Source: an uncultured Clostridia bacterium (lineage in GTDB: Bacteria > Bacillota > Clostridia > Oscillospirales > Ruminococcaceae). Taken from it: a stretch of DNA of 64,000 bases. The notes below the pieces were generated by a model that saw nothing but the letters and a program-made list of their open reading frames with translations, had not been told where the DNA came from and searched no databases. This document shows, piece after piece, positions 43,524 to 52,027 of the stretch (position 1 is its first letter; the number at the start of each line of letters is the position of its first letter). The position numbers were made by a program, and so were the translations under genes. The stretch spans positions 15,672 through 79,671 of the forward strand of contig CAMUJF010000012.1 of assembly GCA_947089135.1 (NCBI GenBank), given 5' to 3'.

Positions 43524-44537
43524 ATGGATGGAACCGGTTTTCTCAAAACAGTAAGAGTCGGAGGCTTTGATAAAAAGGACGTTCTTGCTTACGTCGATGA
43601 ACTGAACTCGAAAATTTACGCTCTTGAAGCCGAACTGGACGAAAAGAAAGCGCTTCTTGAAAGCTCAGGCGGCGGAGGGGAAAGCAGCGAAAAGTACGAG
43701 GAGCTTCTCGCGGCGGATAAGTCCAGGATAACCGAACTCCAGACTAATAACGATTCACTCAAGCTCCAGATGAAATCAATGGAAGACGAGCTTGCTGAAA
43801 AGGATAAGGAAATAGAAGATTGCCGCGCTCAGATCGCTGAACTGGAGGATCAGCTCCAGGAGGCTAAGAATAAGGCGGCTACAGCTCCCGCGGCAGGCGG
43901 CGACAGCAGCGCTCTCGACCTGAGCAACGTATTTATCGAGGCGCAGAAGACTGCCAACACTATCGTTACCCAGGCTAAGGAAAACGCCCGCAAGATGGAC
44001 GAGGACGCTAAGAAGCTTGCCAATCAGGTAGTTGACGACGCTAACGGAAAGGCTTCCACTATTGTTAAAAACGCCGACGAAAAGGCTTCGAGGATACTTT
44101 CCGACGCAGAGGACAAGAGCTCCGAAATGCGTGCGGCTGCCGATAAGATCAGAAAAGAAGTTGAGGACGAGATCGCTGAGATCGACGAAAATGTTATCAA
44201 GCTCAGAGAAGTTTTGGAAATGTTCTCCGACGAAAGTCTCGGAAGACTCAAGGAAGCAAAGGAACAGATCGACAGCGCCCAGAACGCTATCAGAAAGGGC
44301 AAGGCTTCTACTGTCAAGCCCGCGCCTGCGCCTAAGGCTGCCGCTGCTCCCGCGCCGGCTCCTGTACAGGAGTCCGCGCCCCAGAATCCCGCTCCCGCTC
44401 AGAATGCTGTTCCGAAGCCCGCAAAGCCTGCGTTTGCCGGTTTTGACATGAGCGAGCTTGAAAGCCTTACAAAGGCTGCCGAAGCAGAGGCGGAAGCCGA
44501 TCTTAACGCAGACGGCATTTCGCTTGCGGATATATAA
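43524..44537 (+). CDS. DivIVA-like coiled-coil protein
   Basis: 337 residues from ATG 43524 (GGAGGTA 8 bp upstream). The N-terminal FLKTVRVGGFDKKDVLAYVD has the DivIVA/GpsB-type membrane-binding start and Y-D-D pattern. Two coiled coils follow (about 25-105 and 140-250), split by a Gly/Ala/Pro linker; the last 90 residues are Ala/Pro-rich then acidic. It probably marks poles or septa by sensing membrane curvature. Followed 5 bp later by the fumarase beta-type gene. Confidence 0.72.
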   Translation: MDGTGFLKTVRVGGFDKKDVLAYVDELNSKIYALEAELDEKKALLESSGGGGESSEKYEELLAADKSRITELQTNNDSLKLQMKSMEDELAEKDKEIEDCRAQIAELEDQLQEAKNKAATAPAAGGDSSALDLSNVFIEAQKTANTIVTQAKENARKMDEDAKKLANQVVDDANGKASTIVKNADEKASRILSDAEDKSSEMRAAADKIRKEVEDEIAEIDENVIKLREVLEMFSDESLGRLKEAKEQIDSAQNAIRKGKASTVKPAPAPKAAAAPAPAPVQESAPQNPAPAQNAVPKPAKPAFAGFDMSELESLTKAAEAEAEADLNADGISLADI

Positions 44538-44542
44538 TACTT

Positions 44543-45100
44543 ATGGCTGAGGTCTATGAAATAAACGTCTCCGATCTGCGCGGCTTCTGTCCGAAGCTGC
44601 GCGCCGGAGATAAGGTTTTGTTGTCGGGATACGTATACACAGCCCGGGACGCGGCTCACAAACGGTTTGACGCTATGCTTGATAGGGGTGAAAAGCTTCC
44701 CGTCGATATTGAAAACGCGGTTATCTATTATGCGGGACCGACGCCTGCTCCTGAGGGAAAGCCTATCGGTTCATGCGGCCCCACGACTTCTGGAAGAATG
44801 GATAAATTTGCTCCGAGGCTTCTCGATCTGGGACTCTGCGCCATGATAGGCAAGGGCGAACGGAACGATGAGGTACGCGCGGCTGTTTCACGCAACGGCG
44901 CGGTGTATTTTTGCGCTGTCGGCGGAGCAGGCGCTCTTGCGGCAAGCTGCGTGAAAAGCTGCGAGATAGTGGCTTTTGAGGACTTAGGCTGCGAGTCGGT
45001 CAAACGGCTGCTTGTTGAAAAATTTCCTGTGACAGTGGCAAACGACTGCTGCGGCGGAGATATTTTCAGCGAGGGAAGACTGGCTTATGCCGAGGATTGA
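44543..45100 (+). CDS. Fumarate hydratase class I, beta-type subunit
   Basis: 185 residues. C-terminal (beta) domain of iron-sulfur class I fumarases and tartrate dehydratases: LLSGYVYTARDAAHKR, the substrate loop GPTPAPEGKPIGSCGPTTSG and RMDKFAPRLL, and KGERNDEV. It hydrates fumarate to malate when paired with an alpha subunit that holds the cluster. The alpha gene is not in the window, which is unusual because the two are normally adjacent. Ribosome site poor; probably translated by coupling to the DivIVA-like gene 5 bp before it. Confidence 0.85.
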   Translation: MAEVYEINVSDLRGFCPKLRAGDKVLLSGYVYTARDAAHKRFDAMLDRGEKLPVDIENAVIYYAGPTPAPEGKPIGSCGPTTSGRMDKFAPRLLDLGLCAMIGKGERNDEVRAAVSRNGAVYFCAVGGAGALAASCVKSCEIVAFEDLGCESVKRLLVEKFPVTVANDCCGGDIFSEGRLAYAED

Positions 45101-45248
45101 ACGGTACCGCTTTAACAGAGGGGTTTTGCAATTAAAGAAATGCGTGAGTTGCCTGATGCGGTGTGAATTATTGATCTATCCTGTTTTGATAAGTTTGACA
45201 AGCTGCCGCAGCGGCTTGAAGCTTTAAAATATTACAGCAGTGTATAAT

Positions 45249-45286
45249 AAGGCGGACTGTTCGCAGAATGCAGACAGTTCGCCTTT
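45249..45286 (+). terminator. Terminator after the fumarase subunit gene
   Basis: AAGGCG-GACTGT pairs with ACAGTT-CGCCTT, with a small internal mismatch, then TGTCG. The 45101-45500 gap otherwise holds only a promoter; a short open stretch ending FDKLPQRLEALKYYSSV near 45180-45245 may be a gene remnant. Confidence 0.6.
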
Positions 45287-45391
45287 GTCGTTGCTTAAAC
45301 CTTTTGATTGTTAAAATTACCAAATACAATTGTCAATTATTGTTCTTACTCACAAAGTATACAAATTAAGTCGGAAATTTACTGAATTTCC

Positions 45392-45421
45392 TTGACAAGA
45401 CGCGCCGATTAATGATAAAAT
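45392..45421 (+). promoter_or_regulatory. Promoter of the sigma factor gene
   Basis: TTGACA (45392-45397), 18-bp spacer, TAAAAT (45416-45421), 81 bp before the start codon. Confidence 0.65.
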
Positions 45422-45502
45422 ATTAACAGTAGTAATTTAATCGGTCGTATAACTGTATGACACGGTTTGTAAGGCATATGTCCTTGGATTGGTGGTAAGG
45501 CA

Positions 45503-46141
45503 ATGAGCTGCGTGTATCCGGATATTAACAGCTCAGGGTTCATAGAGCCCGGTTCGCTTGAATTTGATTCGCTTGAAGATAACGAGCTTGTTGAAATTTC
45601 CCGCTGCCAGGCTAATTCGGTCATCGGAAAGCGAGCTGTCTCTACGCTCATCTCGCGCTATATGCGGCTTGTGAGAAAAAAAGCCTACGGCCTTGCGAGA
45701 GACTACGCAGAACCTGAAGATCTTGCGCAGGAGGGATTTCTGTCCTTTCTGAACGCTGTAAATTCCTTTGATCCGGGACGGGGAGCAAAATTTTCATCGT
45801 TTGCGGACGCCTGCGTTACAAACGGAATAAAATCCGCGGCGGTAAGAATGAGAAAAAACGCGGGGCACGGATCTGCGGAGAATTTTGAAGGAAATGCGGA
45901 GGACGGTTCGTCCCCGGAAAATATCTGGTTTGAAAAGGAGAAAATGCTTGGCATTTACGACGAGATAAAGTCGCTTCTTTCAAAATTGGAATGGGATATT
46001 TTCAGACTGTATCTGAGCGGCTTGTCTTACGGCGAGATCTCCGAAAGGTTGGATATTCCGATTAAATCTGTTGATAATGCTGTTTTTCGGGTGAGGAAGA
46101 AGCTGAGAGTTTTGTTTTCTCCCGGTAATACGGACATTTGA
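45503..46141 (+). CDS. Sigma-70 family RNA polymerase sigma factor (SigH-like)
   Basis: 212 residues. Region 2: LISRYMRLVRKKAYGLARDY, then AEPEDLAQEGFLSFLNAVNSF and the -10-recognition part GRGAKFSSFADACVTNGIKSA. Region 4 at about 155-205 with LEWDIFRLYLSGLSYGEISE and the recognition helix region ERLDIPIKSVDNAVFRVRKK. It lacks region 1.1 and most of region 3, typical of sigma-H and related alternative factors. In Clostridia sigma-H starts sporulation; identity is inferred by size and motif, not proven. No anti-sigma gene nearby. Confidence 0.82.
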   Translation: MSCVYPDINSSGFIEPGSLEFDSLEDNELVEISRCQANSVIGKRAVSTLISRYMRLVRKKAYGLARDYAEPEDLAQEGFLSFLNAVNSFDPGRGAKFSSFADACVTNGIKSAAVRMRKNAGHGSAENFEGNAEDGSSPENIWFEKEKMLGIYDEIKSLLSKLEWDIFRLYLSGLSYGEISERLDIPIKSVDNAVFRVRKKLRVLFSPGNTDI

Positions 46142-46147
46142 ATATAC

Positions 46148-46229
46148 GACCAGGTAGCTTAACTTAAAGTCAAGAGCGTTGCTTTTTTTAAAGGCAAAGG
46201 TGGCGGTGCGAATCCGTTCTCAGGTCCAA
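46148..46229 (+). other. Degenerate tRNA-like sequence, UUU anticodon loop
   Basis: Folds as a cloverleaf: acceptor GACCAGG with TCAGGTC (one A-A mismatch and a G-T pair), D stem GCTT/GAGC, anticodon stem TGCTT/AGGCA with 7-nt loop TTTTTAA (TTT, lysine), T stem GGCGG/CCGTT with loop TGCGAAT. Departures from a normal tRNA: 13-nt D loop without GG, no TTC in the T loop, an extra C before the acceptor, and the 3' end reads CAA, not CCA. It lies between the sigma factor and zinc-ribbon genes. Confidence 0.5.
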
Positions 46230-46254
46230 ATTTTTTTAAGCGAGGGAAAGCAAA

Positions 46255-46530
46255 ATGTACGAAGACAAAACATTGGTTTGCAAGGAATGCGGAAACGAAT
46301 TTACCTTCACAGCCGGCGAGCAGGAGTTCTATGCGGAAAAAGGCTTTGTTAACGAGCCTCAGAGATGCAAGAGCTGCCGCGACGCAAGAAAGAACAGCGC
46401 AAAGGCTGAAAGGGAAATGTTCGAGGCGACCTGCGCTTCATGCGGAGGACCTGCAAGAGTTCCCTTCAAACCCAGAGAGGATCGTCCTGTATATTGCAGC
46501 GACTGTTTCGCAAAGATGAGAGAAGAATAA
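46255..46530 (+). CDS. Small zinc-ribbon protein
   Basis: 91 residues with GAGGGAAAG upstream. Two zinc-ribbon units: CKECGNEF ... CKSCRDARK (about 9-45) and CASCGGPARVPF ... YCSDCFAKM (about 60-88), each with two CxxC pairs. Proteins of this CxxC-x8-type ribbon family are common in Clostridia and presumably bind nucleic acid or proteins; function unknown. Monocistronic between the tRNA-like sequence and a terminator. Confidence 0.82.
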   Translation: MYEDKTLVCKECGNEFTFTAGEQEFYAEKGFVNEPQRCKSCRDARKNSAKAEREMFEATCASCGGPARVPFKPREDRPVYCSDCFAKMREE

Positions 46531-46630
46531 TTCTCGTCATTATCTGTCTGATTTTCCTGAGTGAAAGACTGTGGACGGCGCGTAAGCGGATTTGTTTCTA
46601 AACGCTCTTTTTAATGGAATGTCGGTCTAA

Positions 46631-46675
46631 GCGGAATTTGCGGTTTTACCGTGAATTCCGCATTTTGTTTTTTAT
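46631..46675 (+). terminator. Terminator after the zinc-ribbon gene
   Basis: GCGGAATT (46631-46638) pairs with AATTCCGC (46654-46661), then ATTTTGTTTTTTATT. Confidence 0.75.
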
Positions 46676-46719
46676 TACAATGAGATGCAGCCGGACGAAA
46701 AAAATTCACATTGATACGG

Positions 46720-46748
46720 TTGAATTCTTGGTTTGCATATGCTACAAT
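46720..46748 (+). promoter_or_regulatory. Promoter of the hybrid histidine kinase
   Basis: TTGAAT (46720-46725), 17-bp spacer, TACAAT (46743-46748). The 130-bp leader to the start codon contains several short CG-rich inverted repeats. Confidence 0.65.
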
Positions 46749-46879
46749 CTTAGTAATTGCCGTGTAACCTGTACGCGGCTATGCGGCGCAAAACCGCGTA
46801 ACAGTGCGCCGGTCAATTTATTCCCGCCGCAGTACTTACCCGCAATGCGGCAGGTATTAATATAAAGGAGTGATCTGTT

Positions 46880-49831
46880 ATGAACAGAACGCAGAAGCTT
46901 AAAACTTTGGGTTTTGCGCTTTTGTCGGTACTGATCATTGCCGCGATAGGCGTTTATTACATAGCGTCCGTTCGCAGATCTATGCGGAATCAGTCCGTTA
47001 CCGACGTTCTTGAGGTAACGGCTCAGGGAAGCCATGCTTTCGACGTTTACGCCGCCAAGGACGCTGAAATAATCCACAGTCTGACGCTTATCATGGAAAA
47101 AGAAGAATCCGACGACCATGCGGAGATAAGCGGACGGCTTTCAGTACTCGGCGAGTCGGAAAACGATTATTTCGTTATTGATATGGATGACGGCGACGTA
47201 TTTTCAAACAGAAGCTCGGATGTAATAACAATAGGAGCGGATGAGCTTGCGTTTTTTGCTGCTCTCGGTGAAAGCGGAGTGTGCGAGCCTGCTGTAAGCG
47301 AGCTTACGGGACGGAATGTCATGTACTTCTATGAAAGATTTGATTTTGCCGACGGCGATAAGGGTATTATTATTGAGGAACTCCTGCTTTCGTCAGTTTC
47401 AAACGAATTTTCTATCACGTTTTTTAACGATACGGGATTTTCCCATATAATAAACAGCGAGGGCGATATATTGGTGCGGTCAAGCCACAAAAACAGCAGC
47501 CGCAGTTTTGACAATATCTTCGACGTTATTGACGTCAACGGCAACGACGAAGAAGAGCTTCGGTCTTTCAGAGACGCTCTCGGAAGTCAGCAAAAAGGTT
47601 CGGCAAGGTTTATGTACCGCGGGGAACCGTATGTGTACACCTATGCTCCCGTTGAAAGCATCAGCGGTTGGTATGTTATTTCTATCATTCCGGAAGACGT
47701 TATTATGAAGGACGCAGAAAGCGTTGTTAAAAGCTCTCAGATGATCCTGTTCATTATCGGTATAGGCATTGTGGTTTTCGCGGCGTTTATGATAATAATG
47801 CGCCATAATTACAGAAGTATTCTGGGAATGGAACAGGAACTGAAATATCGCGAACAGCTTTTCGGCATACTTTCCAACAACACTAACGACGTGTTTCTTA
47901 TGTCATCTATCGACGGAAGCACAGTAGATTATGTAAGTCCCAATATTGAGCGTGTAATGGGTCTGCCTGTCAGGGAGGTTAAAAAAGACCTGCTTGTGAT
48001 AAACAGCACTCTTTGTTCACATGAAAACGAAATAGGCAGGGAGCTTTTTAAAAAAATCGTTCCGGGGAAGCCTCTTTCCCTTGAAAACGAGCGCATACAC
48101 GGCATAAGCGGCGAGCACAGGTGGTTCAGCGAGTTTATTTACTGTACCGAGGTGGACAATACCGAAAAGCTGATAGCCGTACTTTCCGACAGGACCGCCG
48201 AAAACAGGAACAAGTCGGCTCTTGAAGATGCGCTTAATATGGCAAGGGAAGCTAATAATGCCAAGAGCACTTTCCTCAGCAACATGAGCCACGATATCCG
48301 TACGCCGATGAACGCTATCGTAGGCTTGTCTACGCTGCTCCAGAGGGACTGCGACAAGCCTGAAAAGGTGCGCGAGCATACAAAAAAGATCATCGCCTCA
48401 AGCCACCATATGCTGGGGCTTATAAACGATATCCTCGACATGAGCAAGATCGAAAGCGGCAAGGCTTCGATAAACTTTACGGAGATAAACCTTGCCGAAA
48501 TAGTCGAGGAGCTGTCCACTATTATAAAACCTCAGGCAAAAGCCCGCGGACAAAGTTTTGAAATATCGGTCAGCAATATCCAGCAGGAATATCTGGTCGG
48601 CGACAAGCTCAGAATAGAACAGATTATGATAAACCTGCTTTCAAACGCTGTCAAGTACACTCAGGACGGCGGCAGGATAGAAATGATAATAGATCAGATA
48701 CCCGACGGAGCAAAAAATTACGCGCATATGAGGTTTACCGTCAGGGACAACGGCATGGGTATGTCGGAGGAATATCAGCAGATAATCTTCGCTCCGTTTA
48801 CCAGGGAGATAAACAGTACTACAAACAAAATACAGGGCACAGGTCTGGGAATGGCGATCACAAAGAACCTTGTCGATCTTATGGGCGGAACTATTTCCGT
48901 GGAGAGCAGGCAGGGCGAGGGAAGCTCGTTTGTTGTTGAACTGGAGCTTCGTATGCAGGAAAAGGATATTGACAGAAACTTCTGGAAAAACCACGGTATC
49001 GGAAGCGTTCTTATTGCGGACGACGACCCGGACGTATGCGCGAATGTTACAGGCGCAATGGAGGGCACGGGCATTGCGGTACAGTGCGTTTCTGACGGTC
49101 TGAACGCTGTTGAAATGGCAAAGGAGGCTCACGAAAGAGGCTCCGAATACGACATTGTGATACTTGACTGGAAAATGCCGGGTCTGAGCGGTGTTGAGGC
49201 CGCACGCAGGATAAGGCAGACGGTTCACAGAAACGTCCTTATAATGATACTTACCTCCTATGATTGGAGCGATATCGAGGAGGAGGCGCTGGCGGCTGGT
49301 ATAGACGGATTCATGCCTAAGCCGTTTTTCCTGACCAATTTCAAGCTTGCGGTGGAAAGGATACGCACGGGAGGCGGAGCCACCGAAAAAGAAAATGAGA
49401 TATCCATAGAAAACAAGCGGATACTTATTGCTGAGGACAACGAGATCAACGCGGAAATACTTATTGAGCTGCTCAGCGAGATACCGGGTCTGACCTGCGT
49501 GGTCACCGAAAACGGCCAGGAGGCTTTTGACAAGTTCACAAGCTCCGCAGCGGGCGAGTACGACATTATACTTATGGACGTTCAGATGCCCGTCATGAAC
49601 GGATATGAAGCCACAAGGGCTATCCGTACATCGGGACGTCCCGACGCGGAAACGATACCTATTGTCGCAATGACGGCGAACGCCTTTGCCGAGGACGTAA
49701 AAGCAGCTCTCGACGCGGGCATGAACGCTCACGTCTCAAAGCCTGTGGATCCTGACAGGGTAATTGAGGTGCTGAGGGAATTTACGGGCGGAAAAAGCGG
49801 AAGTGCGGATCAAGCTGCCGGAGCAGTTTGA
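46880..49831 (+). CDS. Hybrid sensor histidine kinase with two receiver domains
   Basis: 983 residues. Membrane helices at about 10-30 and 290-312 bracket a large extracytoplasmic Cache-like sensor. Then PAS (about 330-445), HisKA with His471 in NMSHDIRTPMNAIVG, and an ATPase with DNGMGMS and GTGLGMAITKNLVD. Two receivers follow: Asp763 in VILDWKMPG and Asp900 in ILMDVQMPVMNG, each with its Lys (PKPFF; SKPVD). No HPt domain is present, so phosphotransfer to an output needs a partner encoded elsewhere. AAAGGAGTGA upstream. Ligand unknown. Confidence 0.92.
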   Translation: MNRTQKLKTLGFALLSVLIIAAIGVYYIASVRRSMRNQSVTDVLEVTAQGSHAFDVYAAKDAEIIHSLTLIMEKEESDDHAEISGRLSVLGESENDYFVIDMDDGDVFSNRSSDVITIGADELAFFAALGESGVCEPAVSELTGRNVMYFYERFDFADGDKGIIIEELLLSSVSNEFSITFFNDTGFSHIINSEGDILVRSSHKNSSRSFDNIFDVIDVNGNDEEELRSFRDALGSQQKGSARFMYRGEPYVYTYAPVESISGWYVISIIPEDVIMKDAESVVKSSQMILFIIGIGIVVFAAFMIIMRHNYRSILGMEQELKYREQLFGILSNNTNDVFLMSSIDGSTVDYVSPNIERVMGLPVREVKKDLLVINSTLCSHENEIGRELFKKIVPGKPLSLENERIHGISGEHRWFSEFIYCTEVDNTEKLIAVLSDRTAENRNKSALEDALNMAREANNAKSTFLSNMSHDIRTPMNAIVGLSTLLQRDCDKPEKVREHTKKIIASSHHMLGLINDILDMSKIESGKASINFTEINLAEIVEELSTIIKPQAKARGQSFEISVSNIQQEYLVGDKLRIEQIMINLLSNAVKYTQDGGRIEMIIDQIPDGAKNYAHMRFTVRDNGMGMSEEYQQIIFAPFTREINSTTNKIQGTGLGMAITKNLVDLMGGTISVESRQGEGSSFVVELELRMQEKDIDRNFWKNHGIGSVLIADDDPDVCANVTGAMEGTGIAVQCVSDGLNAVEMAKEAHERGSEYDIVILDWKMPGLSGVEAARRIRQTVHRNVLIMILTSYDWSDIEEEALAAGIDGFMPKPFFLTNFKLAVERIRTGGGATEKENEISIENKRILIAEDNEINAEILIELLSEIPGLTCVVTENGQEAFDKFTSSAAGEYDIILMDVQMPVMNGYEATRAIRTSGRPDAETIPIVAMTANAFAEDVKAALDAGMNAHVSKPVDPDRVIEVLREFTGGKSGSADQAAGAV

Positions 49832-49878
49832 TATTTTCGTAGAAATGCAAAATATTTGAAAAAATTTTTCCTAACCCC

Positions 49879-49907
49879 TTGCTAAATTTGGGAAAATAGT
49901 ATAAAAT
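49879..49907 (+). promoter_or_regulatory. Promoter of pgk
   Basis: TTGCTA (49879-49884), 17-bp spacer, TAAAAT (49902-49907), 85 bp before the start codon. Confidence 0.55.
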
Positions 49908-49991
49908 AATATTGACAGGGCGTTATTTTTTTAACGGTATCTCCGTTACAGAGCCGCCCCGATATCTTATTTATGAAAGGACGTCATTACT

Positions 49992-51218
49992 ATGGCAGGT
50001 TTAAACAAGGTAACAGTTGACGACATCAGCGTAAAGGGCAAAAAGGTTCTCGTGAGAGTGGACTTCAACGTACCTCTCAAGGACGGCAAGATCACAAACG
50101 ACAACCGTATCCAGGCAGCTCTTCCCACTATCAAGAAGCTTATCGCAGACGGCGGAAAGGTAGTTCTCTGCTCTCATTTGGGCAAGCCCAAGAACGGTCC
50201 CGAGGATAAATTTTCTCTTAAGCCCGCGGCAGACAGACTTGCCGAGCTGCTCCCCGGCACTAAGGTAACATTTGCTGCTGACGACGCGGTTGTAGGCGAC
50301 AATGCTAAGGCTGCTGTTTCGGCTATGGCTGACGGCGATATTGTAGTACTCCAGAACACAAGATTCCGCGGCGCTGACGAGACCAAGAACGGAGAGAATC
50401 TCTCCAAGGAGCTTGCAGACCTGGTTGACGGTCAGGTATTCGTTATGGACGCTTTCGGCTCCGCTCACCGCGCGCACGCTTCCACAGCAGGCGTTACAAA
50501 GTTTGTTAAGGAGACTGCTGTAGGCTATCTCATGCAGAAAGAAATTCAGTACCTCGGCAACGCTGTTGAGGTTCCCGTTCGTCCTTTCGTTGCTATCCTC
50601 GGCGGAGCAAAGGTTGCAGACAAGCTGAACGTTATCTCCAATCTGCTGGAAAAGTGCGATACACTTATCATCGGCGGCGGTATGGCATATACATTCCTTA
50701 AAGCTAAGGGCTGCGAGGTAGGAAAGTCTCTCGTTGACGACGAAAAGATCGACTATTGCAAGGAAATGATGGCTAAAGCCGACAAGCTCGGCAAGAAGCT
50801 GCTTCTTCCTATCGATACAACAATTGCGGCTGCATTCCCCGATCCTATTGACGGAGACATTTCCGTTGAGGTTGTTGACTCCGACAAGATACCCGCTGAT
50901 AAAATGGGTCTTGACATCGGCACAAAGACCATGGAGCTTTTCGCGGACGCTGTTAAGTCCGCAAAGACCGTAGTTTGGAACGGTCCTATGGGCGTGTTTG
51001 AGAATCCCACTCTCGCTAAGGGTACTATCGCGGTTGCAAAGGCTCTTGCGGAGACCGACGCTACCACAATTATCGGCGGCGGCGACTCTGCTGCTGCTGT
51101 AATGCAGCTTGGTTTTGCGGATAAGATGTCCCACATCTCCACAGGCGGCGGAGCTTCCCTTGAGTATCTTGAGGGCAAGGTTCTCCCCGGCGTTGACGTT
51201 ATCGCCGAAAAGGCGTAA
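49992..51218 (+). CDS. pgk: Phosphoglycerate kinase
   Basis: 408 residues. VLVRVDFNVPLKDGKI (about 20-35), the C-terminal ATP site VWNGPMGVFENP and GGGDSAAAV, and STGGGASLEYLEG at the end are all intact. It transfers phosphate from 1,3-bisphosphoglycerate to ADP in the cytoplasm, an ATP-yielding step of glycolysis. GAAAGGACG lies upstream. First gene of a glycolytic cluster with tpiA and gpmI; gap is not here. Strongly biased to common codons, as expected for a highly expressed enzyme. Confidence 0.97.
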   Translation: MAGLNKVTVDDISVKGKKVLVRVDFNVPLKDGKITNDNRIQAALPTIKKLIADGGKVVLCSHLGKPKNGPEDKFSLKPAADRLAELLPGTKVTFAADDAVVGDNAKAAVSAMADGDIVVLQNTRFRGADETKNGENLSKELADLVDGQVFVMDAFGSAHRAHASTAGVTKFVKETAVGYLMQKEIQYLGNAVEVPVRPFVAILGGAKVADKLNVISNLLEKCDTLIIGGGMAYTFLKAKGCEVGKSLVDDEKIDYCKEMMAKADKLGKKLLLPIDTTIAAAFPDPIDGDISVEVVDSDKIPADKMGLDIGTKTMELFADAVKSAKTVVWNGPMGVFENPTLAKGTIAVAKALAETDATTIIGGGDSAAAVMQLGFADKMSHISTGGGASLEYLEGKVLPGVDVIAEKA

Positions 51219-51236
51219 GCCGTTACGGTATAAATT

Positions 51237-51267
51237 GCGGAGGACGGTTTTCCGTTCTCCGCTTTAT
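51237..51267 (+). terminator. Terminator of pgk
   Basis: GCGGAGGACGG (51237-51247) pairs with CCGTTCTCCGC (51252-51262), then TTTATT. Confidence 0.78.
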
Positions 51268-51286
51268 TATAAGTAAGGAGTTTTCT

Positions 51287-51496
51287 ATGGAAACGAAAAA
51301 AATTTTTAATGACAATTGGCTCGGCATAATTTGCATGGTTATCTGCTTTGCGGCAGGATTTGTTTTAGGCGCGCTTCTTGCTCCGCACCACAACAAGCTG
51401 GAATTCAACCTGTTCAGCGGGAACGGAAACGGCAACAGGGACAATTCCGCGAATTTCGGTTCCGGGGGAGTTGTCAGGAGAAAAAAGGACAAGTAG
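51287..51496 (+). CDS. Small single-pass membrane protein
   Basis: 69 residues with AAGGAG 8 bp upstream. One helix at about 11-30 (WLGIICMVICFAAGFVLGAL), then a hydrophilic Asn/Gly-rich tail ending RRKKDK. Similar in layout to YtxH-type small membrane proteins but too short for a sure assignment. 22 bp separate it from the next gene, which probably shares its transcript. Confidence 0.65.
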   Translation: METKKIFNDNWLGIICMVICFAAGFVLGALLAPHHNKLEFNLFSGNGNGNRDNSANFGSGGVVRRKKDK

Positions 51497-51518
51497 TCCG
51501 CATATAGGAGAATATACA

Positions 51519-51926
51519 ATGACTGTGGAAAAAACGCTGTTCATGACAGCCGTTGAATTTATCAAAACGCGCTATCCGATCGGCTGGGGAGGAGCTGCGG
51601 TTATCCGTACCGAAGACGGAAAAATGCTGATAAGCGTTGCTCCCGAAGTGAACAACGCATCTGCGGAGCTGTGCATTGAAACGGGGGCAATCTGCGAGGC
51701 TCACAAGCTGAATGTCAAAGCAACTCACTGTATCTGCGTTGTGAGAGATGATGAAAACAGTGAATTTAAAGTCCTTACGCCCTGCGGTATATGTCAGGAG
51801 CGTTTGAGATATTGGGGCGGAAACGTGTCGGTCGGTGTAACTGATTCGAGCGGGTCTTTGAAATTTGTCCCGCTTAAAGAACTTATGCCTTATTGGTGGC
51901 ATAATGCGTATGAAAACAAAGCATAA
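51519..51926 (+). CDS. Cytidine deaminase-like protein
   Basis: 135 residues from ATG 51519 (AGGAGAA 8 bp upstream). The zinc site is made of C52-I-E54 (usual C/HAE, here with Ile) and P88-CGIC, giving Cys89 and Cys92, the pattern of the cytidine/blasticidin-S deaminase family. The glutamate that shuttles the proton is kept. It likely deaminates a nucleoside-type substrate in the cytoplasm. The Ile for Ala next to the catalytic Glu is unusual and could alter the substrate. Confidence 0.75.
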   Translation: MTVEKTLFMTAVEFIKTRYPIGWGGAAVIRTEDGKMLISVAPEVNNASAELCIETGAICEAHKLNVKATHCICVVRDDENSEFKVLTPCGICQERLRYWGGNVSVGVTDSSGSLKFVPLKELMPYWWHNAYENKA

Positions 51927-51968
51927 CGGCTTTATTAACAAAAAAGCAATATATTCCGCGTGAAAATA

Positions 51969-51977
51969 TGGTATAAT
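51969..51977 (+). promoter_or_regulatory. Extended -10 promoter of tpiA
   Basis: TGGTATAAT at 51969-51977 (TGN plus TATAAT) with no good -35, 50 bp before the tpiA start. Confidence 0.55.
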
Positions 51978-52027
51978 ATTCAGTGGAATTTTTACAGGCA
52001 AATAAATTACAAAAAGGAGTAATCAAT

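Noticed and set aside
45107..45250. Fragment ending FDKLPQRLEALKYYSSV after the fumarase gene
   Set aside because: No start codon with a ribosome site and interrupted by stops; perhaps a remnant but not supportable as a gene.
46148..46229. A functional tRNA-Lys(UUU)
   Set aside because: D loop of 13 nt lacks GG, T loop lacks TTC, an extra base precedes the acceptor strand and CCA is absent.
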